Positions 35,734-47,847 are shown, counted from the first letter of the stretch. The stretch is 64,000 nucleotides of DNA from Eutypa lata (GCA_022661535.1 JAKULF010000009.1:1922001-1986000), one strand, 5' to 3'. Numbers and translations: made by a program. The notes: generated by a model not told the origin, from the letters alone.

Positions 35734-36838
35734 GGCTCGTGATGGCTGGGAAGGTTGTCCGTGGGCTGGAACTTGCGTTGTGTACTATATTCGATAGATT
35801 TGATTGTTCTGAATTAAGGAATAATTGGAGTGCCTTATTATATCTACCAAACAGGTTGACTGAAGGAATAGATTTAGCTACTGTATAATCCTAGATGCGG
35901 GACATTGCTACTTGAAGGTGTGTGCCTCTCGAGCCTGGGATCCGGACCATTTCAAGTCTCTTAAACAGTGACATTTTTTATACACCAGACTAAGTGCAAC
36001 GAATTAATTCAATTACGAAAATTTGATGTTTTCACTCAATATCTCCATTCATGTCTTCTCATTAACTATTCTGCTGACTAACAGACCTTGATGTAAATTA
36101 TCACGATGATACTAATTTGAGTTCAAACACTTCCATCTACCACAACAATAACACAACTCAGAATGATACATTGAGTACCAGTAACAGTTTATAGACCGTG
36201 TTTCCCGCTGTCCATATAAATGTTTTAATGATTTTTATTGTCTGGTCCTGCGTGCACTTCGGTTAGCTTAGCTTCAAGCTCAGGCCTTCGTGATCCGAAA
36301 TTGAGCATATATCCCAGGTAAGTAAGTACACATCCTGTCTCCAAGCAGCCAAGATATTTAATTAGAGGGCATGGTTTAAAGGGGGGTTTAAACCCTAGTT
36401 GTAAAAGTTTCGAGACTATTGTCAGCCTTCTTAGGCATTGTCCATGAGTCTCGTTATACTCAAATAGACTATTAAGCTATTAACATCGGCAATGTCGTAC
36501 CTTTAGCTGAAATACATTTACACTGACCAGCGAATCGTTCGATTTCCTGCCTTGCATTGTATCGCAGATGCTATTAAAAATCGTAAGAACTTCACATCAA
36601 GCACTTCCCCGGTACCTGCCTATACTGGGGTAGTCTTTTGCAAGGATCTCAGTGGACAATATCTAGTGTAAGCCAATCGGGTTACGATTAAATCTCCTTG
36701 TGGAGTCCGGGATTGCCTAACATTTTTACCAACCAAAGGGCTGAAGCCTCACCTCCATTTCGGAATCGTCAATAATAATTTAGGTTAAATCATCTTACCT
36801 AGTTACATACGTAATAACTCACATCACTATCAATTAGC
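35734..36838. other. Intergenic, no gene seen
   Basis: About 1.1 kb of ordinary composition; probably the promoter of the EXPERA-type gene. No repeat or RNA gene recognised. Confidence 0.45.
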
Positions 36839-37881
36839 ATGGCTTCCAACACGCGCCATTGGCTTGACAAGGTCTACCTTGTATACTTTCTCATCCACAT
36901 CCCGATTCTCTTCTGTACGTATTCCTTATCCTAACCGCCCATTCCGTCCCTTCGTTCCCCGAACTTGACAACGGCCCGAGAGCTCTCTCAGAAACAACGT
37001 TGCGAAGCCCAACTCACGGTCTCATATTTTCATACACACGTGATACAAGGTTTAGATGCAATTGCTCTAGACAAGACTGAAGCGAGTGATATGTTGTCGC
37101 TGCGATGCCAACCTGCATACCTTAGCTAGCCTACACGTAGCCTCACCCACTCATTCATCCATCACAACCATGAACCAACCAACCAACCAACAACATAACT
37201 ATGTATCAACTAACACACCTCCCCCCTCTCCCCCCCTACAACAGGCGTAGACCTAGTGCCCCTCTACCCCTCCTGGGCCTGGGAACCCCCCACCGCCCCC
37301 CTACACATGCTGCACGACCTGCGCGTCTACTACCTCGAGACGTACAACGACCAGTTCTTCGCGCCGTCGCCGCCGGGGCCCTCGATCCCGAGCTTCTTCG
37401 CCTTGTACGCCCTCATGGAGCTCGTTTTCCACCTGCCTGTGTCCGTGTGGGCCGTTGGCCGCCTTCTCCCGGGGAAAGGGAGTCAAGGGGGCCTCGATGG
37501 CGCCGCCGAGTTGCTGCTTCTGGTGTACGGCCTGCAGACCGCCCTCACTACCGCGACTTGCATGTATGAGGCGTACTTGTGGGACCCGACTGTTGTGAGC
37601 GCGGAGCAGAAACTGGTCTTGCTGGGGGGTCTCTACGGTGGTTATTTGGCGCTCGGTGAGTATTTTCTTTTTTCACCTACCTCCATTTGGATAGGCAACA
37701 ACGAATCAGTCACGATCGATATATCTATCTGAGTTACTTGATCGTCTTGAGTCCGTTTCTCGCTGATAATTCATTTTTTACTGACCGATGAACAGCGGTT
37801 GTCTTGACGGTCGACATGTATGCGCGTCTGCTGACCCGGGTCAATGCCGTAGATGCCGCCACTTCGAAGAAGACTCAATGA
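36839..37881 (+). CDS. EXPERA-domain (TMEM97/EBP-like) membrane protein
   Basis: Three exons: 36839-36914, 37245-37655 and 37796-37881; 190 residues. Four hydrophobic helices in the EXPERA order: WLDKVYLVYFLIHIPILFCVDLVPLYP, FFALYALMELVFHLPVSVW, LLLLVYGLQTALTTATCMYE and LVLLGGLYGGYLALAVVLTVDMY. The VDLVPLYP phrase after helix 1 and a conserved Glu in helix 2 match the sigma-2-receptor/TMEM97-like branch, an ER membrane sterol-handling group. The short C-terminal tail ends SKKTQ, a lysine-rich end plausible for ER retention. The first intron is 330 nt, long for this window, and ends in an extended C-rich tract. It is probably a conserved housekeeping gene, which suggests that this part of the window is core genome. 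Confidence 0.8.
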
Positions 37882-38271
37882 GCCTCTCCTCGCGACCGGG
37901 ATGAGCGTGGTTTCAGGCTGCTGGTTGAACTACTGTCTGGTGAAGGTGAGGATGGATGGAATTTCAGGATGCCAGATCAGGTTACCATATAACTAGGTAA
38001 TATTAGATAAAGACATTGACTACCGACGCCTTTTCGCCCCTTTTTCTCTTTTCACCGCGAAAGAAAATCTCCCCGTCCCCGGAGCCAGAACCTCCTATTT
38101 CGTGTTGGTACAAATAGCGAAATCCATTCATTAAGCCTTAACCGACATGGTTTCGTCTCCGCCATGTCTATCAAAAAAAAAAGGAGAGAACCCATGTACA
38201 AGAAATTACATAGTCCGCGTAGTTCCCTCGTCAACCCGAACACCCGTATTGCGTTCTCTTTCACTGTCTCC
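37882..38271. other. Convergent spacer
   Basis: Between the 3' ends of the EXPERA-type and membrane glycoprotein genes; holds both 3' UTRs and nothing else recognised. Confidence 0.45.
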
Positions 38272-39375
38272 CTAATCGCGCTTCGCGATACCCCACCCAT
38301 TACCGACGCCGTTGATCCCGTAGCCGAGGGGCGTGGCGCCGCCGAGCCCCCGGCCCTTCAGGCGCTTCGGCAGGATGATGCCGAAGAAGTAGACGGCGGA
38401 GCAGAGGGCGCCCGCGATGAAGGAGACGAGGGCGTAGAAGACGGTGCTGGCGTAGACGTGGCCGCCCATGCCGGCCCACTCGACCTTGCCCTCGGTCTTG
38501 GGGAGCGCCGGCGTCGGGAACCACCGCACGCTGAAGCTGAGCGGCAGCGGGTCGCCGATCACGAGCCGCGTCGAGTGGCTCCCCTCCATGTGGCTCAGCG
38601 GGCTCGTGCTGTAGGCGGCGCCGCTGTCGAGGACCCCGCTGTCGTGCGGATGGATGTGGTGCTTCGGCGTCGAGTGCAGCAGGATGTTCATGTGCGTGCT
38701 GATGTGCAGGTGGCTCAGCTGCAGGGTCCCGGCGAGCGCGAAGACGAGCGGGATGTATTCTTGGGTGTAGGGCTTCGCGCCGATGGTCTCGACGTGGGGG
38801 GGTGGTCGGGCCGGCAGACGGCAGGCTAAGGGTGCGTCGCTGTGGATGTAGAATTCCAGTAGGTGGAAGAAGGGGTCGTCGATGAAGGGTATCGTGCAGT
38901 TCAGCTCCGTCTCAACGCCATAGTTGAACTCGAGCGCTTTGCCCGTCTCGTTGCATGTCGGGAATGGTATCCATTGGATTTCATCCTTCGCGTCTTGGAT
39001 GTGCTCGCCTGTTTCTCTAGGGGGGTTGGGGGACCACGAGTTAGATAGGTCAAATGAGCGAGAGTAGGGTAGATTGGGTATATTGAATAAGGGAGGAAGC
39101 GAAAGAAGTCTTTCTCCATCATGGCGCATCAGACGAAGGTAGGCGCAAGAATGAAGGGGTAATGAATGGATGCGATGATATGATATAATAAATCATCACT
39201 AGGTACAAACACAAACAACAACTTACACGCTCCTGTTCATGCACTCCACTGGTATGGAAGCGCCAAAGTGATATGACGGTAAAGATCCTTCCTTGAGATC
39301 TACTGAGGCAGAGGCGATCTGGACGAAACCCAAAGACGCGCAAAGGAGGAGGGCTCGCGCGATTCTCGACGACAT
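38272..39375 (-). CDS. Type I membrane glycoprotein, unknown function
   Basis: Two exons, 39375-39227 and 39016-38272, joined across a 210-nt intron; 297 residues. The ATG at 39375 opens a classical signal peptide (MSSRIARALLLCASLGFVQ, cleavage likely near ASA). The lumenal part has three N-glycosylation sequons (NRS, NET, NCT), paired cysteines, and a histidine-rich segment (LSHLHISTHMN, then TPKHHIHPHDS). One transmembrane helix (VFYALVSFIAGALCSAVYFFGIIL) lies about 45 residues from the end, followed by a basic KRLKGRG and a Gly-rich cytosolic tail. It should sit in the ER, Golgi or plasma membrane. No domain recognised. The second exon is GC-rich and produces long antisense frames that are shadows. 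Confidence 0.75.
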
Positions 39376-39887
39376 ATTGTTGGCCCCTGTGAACTCCGGT
39401 ATTTGTATTTTATGTTCGCATGCCGTATCGGATATCGATAGTTACTAGGTACGACTCCAATATGTAGTTAGAACATTATATCGGTGACGTCGGTCCTACT
39501 CGTTAATTATTGGGGGTTATTGATAGGCGAAGATATATCGACTTGTCACGGCTCAACACGTTGCCTCTACTAACTATCGTTGTCGTCGCTAAACTGGGCC
39601 AGGCTGAATGCCAATGCCAGCCTGGCCAAATCCCTGGAATTGGCTAAAATGTTTTAAGGTTGAAAGGTTACCTGCTAGCGTTCCGTTTAAAACTCACAGG
39701 TGGGTACTAAGCTTCAGGGGTACATTCTGTACCCGATTAATGCATATCCCCGCGCATTATGCGAAGCATTTAGCAAGTCAATAGTTAAAGCTACAAATAT
39801 ACCTCTGGACATGTCGATTCTTAAATGTGTTGCTTTAGATTAAGTGCATCTTGGTAAATGAGAGAATTCTTACCCAATATTTCTGTC
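39376..39887. other. Short intergenic region
   Basis: About 0.5 kb upstream of the membrane glycoprotein and downstream of the methyltransferase; no gene seen. Confidence 0.45.
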
Positions 39888-40915
39888 CTATTCCGCTGAT
39901 GGTTTCTGGCATGTCGCGAGGACGAACCTCCAAGTTATGTCCCATCCTTGGTTGCCATGCTTCACCTTCAGGTGATTCACAATATGATCATCAAGGATGT
40001 CTTTAGCCTTCTCTTTGCTCTCTTCGCTCCACAGCATGTTCACCATCCACTTCTTCATCATGTCGAAGCTCCTGAGGTAGTGCTCGGCGCTTTCAATGTG
40101 GTCTACGAAGGTAATGGTCTTGGTCTCGATGTTGACAAATCCATGATCTCTCAGCTCTTTCTCTAGACCCTCGTTGACTGTGAACTGAGCCTGCCCGTGT
40201 GGAGCCATCGGCAACGGACTCGGCATCGGGGCATCGAAGGGCAGCGCCTCGAAGCAGGACCTCATGTCTGGTGCCCATCCTTCGTTATCCTTGTGCCAGA
40301 CCGTGAAGCCGAACTTGCCGCCAGGTTGTAGGATTCTCATGGTGTCTATCGAGAGTTATGTTAACAACGTCAACACGATTCGTGGATGATTCAAGTTGGC
40401 CTACCTCGCAACGCAGCCTGGGGATTCGGAATCAAATGCATGGCAAAGTTGATGGTGATATGCGAGAACGACGCATCCGGGAGACCAGAGTTCTACAGAG
40501 AGGTTAGGCTTCCTTGTGTGTTCTGAGACTCGCGTACATTCCGATGACGTACCTGGGCATCGATAACAGCAGTCTCGATATTCGACCAGCCTTTGAGTTC
40601 GATCCTTCGCATGAGGGTATCCACCAGATTGGCATTGAAGTCAGCGCAGAGAATTTTGCTCTCGGCAAGCACATTGCTGTCGACCTGGTCTCGCAACTCA
40701 GCAGCGACGGGGCCGATCCCACAGGCGTTGTCTAGCAGGGTGAAGGGTGCCGTAGTCGATTGATCGAGACCTATTCCGGTGAGCATGTTTTTGGCCGGAA
40801 AGCGCATAATTCGGTCTGAGTCGGCGATGAGCTCTTCAACGCGTTGGTCGTCTGATCCGTTGCTGAAGCTCCCGAACAGCTTCTGTAGTGCCTCTTGGTT
40901 ATTAGTGCTCGACAT
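39888..40915 (-). CDS. Class I SAM-dependent methyltransferase
   Basis: Three exons: 40915-40553, 40492-40405 and 40345-39888; 302 residues. Motif I, the SAM-binding glycine loop, is LLDNACGIGPVAAEL. An acidic strand-2 end (ILCADFNANLVD), a motif II-like ETAVIDAQ and a post-I DASFSHITINFAMHLIPNP follow. The RILQPGGKFGFTVWHKD strand is typical of small-molecule methyltransferases related to UbiE and Coq5-like enzymes. No signal or membrane segment, so it is cytosolic. The acceptor cannot be predicted. It is on its own, with no other biosynthetic gene within 4 kb. Confidence 0.88.
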
Positions 40916-42187
40916 CTTTGAATCTTCCCTGTAGGTACTACGTAGCTAATAGTTATTTAAAGTAATTTGAACGATAGAGATATCCAAAGTTGTGTAGTTA
41001 GAACGATGAAGACGCACCAAATGAATTGTGTCTATCTGTCTTATATCTTTACGTGAGGTAAAGGTGAAGTCTCCGGAAAGTCTCCGGGAGTCATTACCTT
41101 GATGGCACTCTTATACCAAGTTAGGCCATAAGTACCAAAACAGGATGTCATCTGCCTGAATCCTTCACCTAGCTTTGTCCTGCTATATGCGCTATTTAGC
41201 GTTAATTGTTTGAGATGTCATTCAGCGAGCCAATTATGTCATAGTTAGCCCTTGTTATGTCTACTATCTTGTACTCTCCCTAAAAGCATTTTAAACACTA
41301 TTATTACAAGTCTTAAGTCAAACAATGAAGGGAATCTAAAAAGGGAAAATGGTCTTGTTATGTTGAGTACGGGAAGAGACAACGATCTGGTACCGCGTAA
41401 GCTCTAGATTAAGACTACTGGTTACTTTACCTTATGTAGTAGCTGACACCTCAGATTGCAACACGTACATATAAATGTATAAGATACGATTTCTGCATAG
41501 AGTCTGATGTGCACGACGAGAGATCTTCATAGTGAGTATTGACACTGGCTTTTGGAAGTAAGTTCGCCCCTATTTTGGACCCATAGCCACCCAAGCTGAC
41601 CAATCAGCATCCAGGACTTTACCCCAGACCCAGACGTTGATACTCTCGACTTCGCTGTAATACAAGCACTTTCACTTACTTTCGGCTGTACTGCGTTTGA
41701 ATTATAATATATTGTATATTATTCTGAGTTACTCCATCACCCAGAAACCTCAATATATTGGCAGGAATTGATGACGGTAATATCCAGCTATTTAGGTTGG
41801 TGTCCGGTTACAAACGCCTTAATAGTGACGTCTGACACCTACATTCCTTGGTCTTACCTGCTTGCTTTCATCCACCACTTTGCCCTTTTTACAAAATCAC
41901 ATAACTTCGCACACGTATAGTATTATTTAATTTCCAGTAATGACGTTTTCATTCCTTATACTCGGTGATTATTAATAGCTATGAAAATCCAATTCTGCGC
42001 CGCCTTAATGTAGCGTATCCGCTGCGCATGTAGCTAGCTCTTGATTTATATATTCTTATCTACTGAGTCCCGTTATGTACATGGTTGGATCTCGAGGTAG
42101 CTTTGAAATGGTATAGAGAGTTGTATATGTGAACGGCATATATAGGTAATCCTGGAGGCGACCTTCGAGATGTGCGGCCTTACCTAA
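40916..42187. other. Intergenic, no gene seen
   Basis: About 1.3 kb of AT-leaning sequence without a credible frame; includes the methyltransferase promoter. Confidence 0.45.
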
Positions 42188-42661
42188 TGGTGGATGGAGC
42201 GCCTTCCAAATATAAGGAGCTTCGACAAGTGGAAGTCATATATTCCGGTTCGCGAGTCTTTCGGATCAAGGGACATGGGCTTTTGTATGATGTAAGCAGC
42301 TGTCCGAGTACCAGACGCCGGAGAATGGATTGCAGGCGTGGACATCTCAAAGGCAGTTGCTGAGTCCCGCATCCGCCACGGTACCGACCTGTCTCGATGT
42401 GAACACGTGGATCGGGCTAGGTCTTTTGGTGATTGCTCCCCTCCTGACACCTGGAACCAGGCTCTTGATGGTCAAGAAGGCATTGTTATTACCAAATCTC
42501 ACAAGAACTGGGCGGCTCGCCTTGCCTTGGCCTCTGTTCTGGCTCAGCATTCGAAGGTGGAGAATCAGCAAATCATCATATCTCCACCAGAGGTGTGTGG
42601 AAAATGCATCAGTGAGAGCATTCGTACAAGAAATGTTGTGAATGTTGTGATAGTTGATTAG
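42188..42661 (+). pseudogene. Decayed open frame, possible deaminase-like relic
   Basis: One reading frame (starting WWMERLPNIRSFDKW) runs 157 codons with a single interruption, a TAA at 42293-42295, and reads like real protein on both sides. The downstream part has ISKAVAESRIRHG, RARSFGDCSPPDTW, DGQEGIVITKSHKNWAARLA, and ends ISPPEVCGKC...VVNVVIVD. A short CxxC near the end preceded by prolines is reminiscent of the zinc-binding PCxxC of cytidine-deaminase-fold proteins. I cannot find the companion His/Cys-x-Glu motif with confidence. No ATG-to-stop model or intron removes the stop. I take it as a probable pseudogene or a gene with one sequence error; family unproven. Confidence 0.4.
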
Positions 42662-43873
42662 CACCACGTCTTGCAAAGACATGGACGATGAGATGTTGGC
42701 TATGTCTTTGAGGAGTAAGGCAATGCGGTAAATCGGTCTAGGAACTGGCACTTTGTTATTCAGAATGATATATGTGGATTTGGGTAGATTCTAGAATATA
42801 TAGGTGATACTCCGTTTGATTTTGTATTAGGTTTCTTTTTTCTCTAAGCTGATATGGGTATTCTGTTCATTTGGTCGGACAGCCTGGTGAGCTCCAAACT
42901 TGATTTTCAACTCAGTTTTAGGTGAAACCCCGTATTTCTTCATGTCTGGGATAATAGTTTTTGAACGCCACCATGTTTGCCAAGTTCCCTTAAATTTAAC
43001 GTAGGGATATTTTTCATACTTTTCACAGAATTCATAGAATTGTGCAGGATGAGAGTCGCTTCAAGAGCTTGGGTAAGTCCAATGTATTGTCAGAAATCCG
43101 GGCCAGGAATCTGTAGCTATATATGTTGTCTAACACCTAAATGGTGACATGGGCTTTATCCCCGGTAGCTCCAAAACCACTGCTTTGACACACTTGCCTA
43201 AGTACCTAGCTTTTTACAATTTGAAATAAATCAATAGGAAGGATAACCCGGTGACAAAACCAACAGCGATATCTGTGTAGACATTTAGTGCGTCACCTAT
43301 CGTTAATAACAGCTAGGCGGCCCCCCAATTCCCGTACCAGGGTGATTACTAGGAGACATGGTATTTTTCCATTGGGGGTTTCACTTGGAATACAACGTAG
43401 CACTGCGATAATATCTTGGCAGTTGGTGATCTCGAAACTAGACAGCAGAAGTTGGTCGAAGTATATGCAACCTGAACCAACATGTCTTGGCAGTGGGTTG
43501 GGTAGTCCAATCAACCAACAAATGTAATCCTATCAGCCCTCAAATTTTGGTCTAGATGCAGGAGAGATGTAGGAGGTGACATTGGATGAGACTGGCCGAA
43601 TTTATCAAAGTAGGTAATTTCCCGCGGTGGTCTGCTGTTATAACATGCGAGTCGCCTGCAGGATTGCAGCAAAACTTCTGCCCCGGATACATCGCATGGT
43701 GTAAACTTTCATTCCATGGTATGGCTTTAATGGCTTACCGGTGGCTCCTGTAGGGAACACACATTTCACTCATATCTGCTTTAGTTTTCACGTCATCCAA
43801 AATGGCAGCTTGTAAGCATCCGAAAAGCTCATCTATACTTGGCCTCTCGTGAATAGACACTAGCTTACAAATA
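42662..43873. other. Intergenic, no supported gene
   Basis: About 1.2 kb. Frames at 43288-43527 are unconvincing. It should contain the lost promoter and any first exon or signal peptide of the split L-domain-like gene. Confidence 0.4.
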
Positions 43874-44490
43874 TTAGAATTTGAGATTTGCAAGGCATCT
43901 CATGAAAAGTATAACTTTGGACATATTCCCAACGCAACCATTCGTAGCCAAGAGGAAGTCGACGCCTTCCATTCGGAATTTTTCTCCAACTGTTTCGATA
44001 CCTTGATTGTGGAAGATGCTATAGGAAACCTCACATTCCCATCTATAACAGCGAGGGAAATTGTCCTGGCCTCCGAGAATGTTACCGATCTCGATCTTTC
44101 GTCATCTAGCACCACCCTCCTTAATGCAACAAGTTCTGGGTTTGAGAATTTGTCGTTTCCAGACCAGCCACTGGATGATGATGAAGTTGATTGGATTTCA
44201 GTTGCAATTAGAAACGATCGAGGCGGTATAAGAGTGAATGGTGGCGGCGCATTGAATCTGTTGCAACTTGAGGATGCATACGCGTTCTGTGACGATGCTT
44301 ACATCATCGAGCAACTGACAACTAAGAACGCTGGTGCCACTATGAACAACGTCACAACCACCAGGAAACTAAATGCCACTGACCTTGACCTTGGTGGCTT
44401 CACTTTCCCCGTCCTTGAGTCCCTAGGGTCCGTCTTTCTCCAGGGAATAAGTCGGTCAGTCTTGAAACTACCAAGTATTGATATAAGATA
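43874..44490 (+). pseudogene. 5' half of transposon-split membrane L-domain-like gene
   Basis: Open from about 43874 (FEICKASHEKYNFGHIPNAT) to a TAA at 44489-44491 created at the transposon border. The sequence has the repeating solenoid style of fungal receptor-L-domain/ECM33-like surface proteins: LIVEDAIGNLTFPSITAREI, then LNLLQLEDAYAFCDDAY, then DLDLGGFTFPVLESLGSVFL. It contains several NxS/T sequons. No ATG with signal peptide joins convincingly upstream, so the first exon is either missed or lost. The 3' half continues beyond the element at 46431. Assignment to the L-domain class is by pattern, not by a search. Confidence 0.6.
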
Positions 44491-46428
44491 ACCCCCCCTA
44501 CAACGAGCCACCTCCACAACGCGCCATCGATTTTCGAAGCCATTACAACAACCTCCTTTATATTTAATCTTTAATATTTACATCATTATTAAAGTATTCC
44601 TTATCCGAATTAAACCTATAAACCTTTATACATTCTTAAATACCTTAATTATTCGTATTTTTTTATATCGATATTTTTATTATTTAATTTTACGAAATAA
44701 TCGATATAAATGCTTTTATAATTATTTTTATATTTCTTTTAACTTTTATTACGTTTTATAATTAAATAAAAGTTTTATTCGAATTAAAAAATACTTTTTT
44801 ACGTTTTTTTAAATATATTTTTTTTAATATAATAATTAATTATTTTATTTAAAATTTAATAATTACGAATTAATTAATTTAATCGTTAAATGCTTTATTA
44901 AACTTACGAAAAAGTAATTAAATAATAAGATTTTTAAAAATAAAATTAAATTCGAAAAACTTTAATTTTAAATAACGTATATTAATAAAAAATTTAAACG
45001 TAAATATAATTAATTTAATTATTTAAAAAATAAAATTAAATATAAAAAATATAAATAATATTTAAATAATAAATAAACTTTTTATTAAATTATTTTTTTT
45101 AAAAATAAATTATATAAAGATTTATTTTAATTAATAAATTATAATTTAAATATTTTTTATTTTATATTAATATATTTAAATTTTATAATAACTTTTTACG
45201 TTTTTATTAAAATATATAAAATGTTTTTTTATTAATATTTTATAATAATCGCTTAAATAAACGAATTTTAAAATATTTATAAAAATATTTTTTTAATATA
45301 ATAAATATATTTATATTTAAAAATTAAAAAACGTATAACGAATAAATCGAAGAAAATATAAATTAAATTTTATTAATTAAATAAATTTATATAAATTTTT
45401 TAATAATATAATTATTGTAATTATTAAAAATAAAAAATTATTATTAATTAAAATCGTTAAGTTTTATATAAAATATATAAATTTCGTTAAGTTATTTAAA
45501 TATAATATCGTTATTAATTTATTTATTAAATAATATAATAAAATATTAATTAATATATAATTAATCGTTTTTATTTAAAAATTATTATTATTATACGTTA
45601 ATATTATTAAAAGTTATTAAAAAAATAACGTTTTTTTTTTAATATTTATATAAATTAATATAATAATTTATTATTTTTTAAAAAAGTTTTTAAATAAAAT
45701 ATATTTTTAAAAAACCTTTTTAAATATTAAATAATTATTTTTAATATTTTTTATTATTTTAAATTTATTAATATTATAACGATATTTAATTAAAATATTT
45801 TTAATATTATTTAAAATTAATTTATTAAATAATATTTTAAAAAAATCGTTTATAATATTATTAATACGTTTATAATTAATAATTAAACTTTTAAAAGTTT
45901 TAATTTTTAAATTTTAAATTAAAAAGTTATAATATTAATTTTTATTAAATTATATAAAATTATCGTTATAAATTAAAAATTATTAAATAATTAATTAAAA
46001 TTATAAATAAAATAATATAAAATTTATTTTATTTTAAATAATTATTTAATTAATTAAAAAAAAAATTAAATTTTAATAAATTTTAATAATTTTTATTTTC
46101 GTTTTTTTTAATACGTATACTTTTAATACGACGAAAAATATAAAATTTATTAACTTAATAATAAATAAAAATTAATCGAAAAAAGCGATTATAAAATACG
46201 TTATCGATCGTTATATTAACGCGAAATTAAGTTATAAATTATATATCGTTAAAATTATAAAAAAATAAAAAATAAAATAATATTTTTTTCGATTTTTAAA
46301 AAGATTATTAAAGGTTTTTATATAAAAATAAAAAATTAATAAATAAATTAATCGCGTTTTATAATTAATAAAAAAATCCATAGCGCATTATAAAGATGGC
46401 GCGTTATAAGAGGGTCCACCTTATAATG
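44491..46428. mobile_element. RIP-mutated DNA transposon, Fot1/pogo-like size
   Basis: A 1938-bp block of about nine-tenths A/T whose ends carry inverted sequence: AACGCGCCATC at 44518-44528 and its complement GATGGCGCGTT at 46395-46405. The bases outside differ mainly as C versus T (CCACAACGC against TTATAACGC), as expected if one end was RIP-mutated more. TA dinucleotides flank it (44489-44490 and 46429-46430). Terminal inverted repeats, TA target site and size near 1.9 kb fit the Tc1/mariner-pogo (Fot1-like) class. Any transposase frame is destroyed; no open frame survives inside. It interrupts a coding gene. Confidence 0.75.
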
Positions 46429-46430
46429 TA

Positions 46431-47391
46431 AGTTTAATTTGGAACGTATGAGGCTAGACGTCATTATTCCAGAAGAAACATCGCCGTCGATCGCAGATGG
46501 CCCATTTTATTACAACAACATAACGGGCGTGGATAAAATAAGGACGATATGAGATAATCCTGTTATTGTCTGGACTCGTATCAACTGGCCTTCATTTCGA
46601 GAGATTGAGATCTGTTGGGGGAGATATGACTATCTACAACATCACAAATTGCACTTTCAATTTTCTGTGGCTTACAACGGTCAAGAACCTGGTTATGTCA
46701 GACAATAATGGAATGGTACTTCCTGGAATTGGTCTAGAGATGTTGAAGAGTGCAGAGAGTATTCACCTCAATGGCTATATCAATACGTAAGCCTTCTACA
46801 TGTGCCACTCCTTAGCGAGCTCCCTTACTGACATGTACGAATGATAGGACTTCTGAGTCGGACATATTCCCGAATCTTGAGAGTGTGGGGAGTTCAATGG
46901 TGATTGAAGCGTGGAACGAAGACTTCAATTGTTCGAAGCTAGTGTCTATGTGGCAAAATGGGAACACCGCCGACTTGTCTTGCAACGGCACAGATAATGA
47001 AGCATTGGCTGTCACTTCGACCGCCCCTTCAAGCAACAACACAGACAGCTCCGAAGCTGAGAATGTTTCGGGGAACAATCTTGCTCCAGGCCAATGGGCG
47101 GGGATAGGCGTGGCGATAGCCGTCGTGGTCCTGGGCGTGGTGGGGGCATTGTTCTGGGTTGTCCGCCATTACCGTAAAAAGATGAAGACGCTATATGAGA
47201 GAACGGTAACGACGGAACCCATGCAAGATTCAGAGCCCAAGCCTCATCTAGATGGAAACCAGGTTTACGAAATAGGGGGGATTGAGGTAGTAGGAGAGAT
47301 GGAGGCCAGTTCTATTGCGCCAAATGACGAGAGACGCCCCGTGCAATCTTGGGAGTTGGCGGCTCCTCGGTCGTTATCTGAGTTGCCTTAG
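46431..47391 (+). pseudogene. 3' half of transposon-split membrane L-domain-like gene
   Basis: Coding resemblance resumes after the element. A frame reading GPFYYNNITGVDKIRTI breaks at a TGA near 46549, and a shifted frame from about 46540 carries LVSTGLHFERLRSVGGDMTI and NNGMVLPGIGLEMLKSAESI. An intron at 46787-46847 (GTAAGC donor, CTGAC branch) leads to the last exon 46848-47391. That exon has DIFPNLESVGSSMVIEAWNE, an NxS/T-rich stalk, one transmembrane helix (WAGIGVAIAVVVLGVVGALFWVV), a basic stop-transfer RHYRKKMK and a cytosolic tail of about 70 residues. So this is a transmembrane, not GPI-anchored, protein. The frame break at 46549 could be a further mutation or an unrecognised intron. 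Confidence 0.6.
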
Positions 47392-47847
47392 ACATCGGAC
47401 ATATGATGTTTCCTGCGCACATGAATTGGTCGTTTAGCAACACAGGTCGAAAAGGAGATAATAGGTAACAGTTGGTAGCGTGGTCTGTGCGCTTTGATTC
47501 CATTCTTAACTTACACAACAACATTCTTTTTTCCTATAACTAGCAATTTATAATAAAACATTGGACTTACCTCTGCAAAAGATTAGTCCTCTCATTTTAT
47601 ATACGGTAGCATCTGAAAATATACCCTAGTCGAATATATTGGATTAACTTTCTACCTCTATCATTCTGTATCTACAGCCCTTTCAATATCACTATAGTTC
47701 CAAGTTCGCATTCGGCGTAGCTATCGATATTCAGCTATTCTCTGGCCTTCTAGCTAACATTTTCTTCAATCCTAGGCTTCCCAAGTAAGCCTAAGCAAGT
47801 GTATACCCTCTAGTTCATATACCAATTTCCAAATTTCCAAATTATCA
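47392..47847. other. Convergent spacer
   Basis: Between the split L-domain-like gene and the proline-rich gene; no gene seen. Confidence 0.45.

Noticed and set aside
35264..35888. Two overlapping Arg/Ser-rich plus-strand frames
   Set aside because: Out-of-frame shadows of exon 4 of the second rhodopsin-domain gene.
38164..38829. 221-codon plus-strand frame rich in Ala/Glu/Arg
   Set aside because: Antisense shadow of the GC-rich second exon of the membrane glycoprotein gene, which has a signal peptide, sequons and TM helix.
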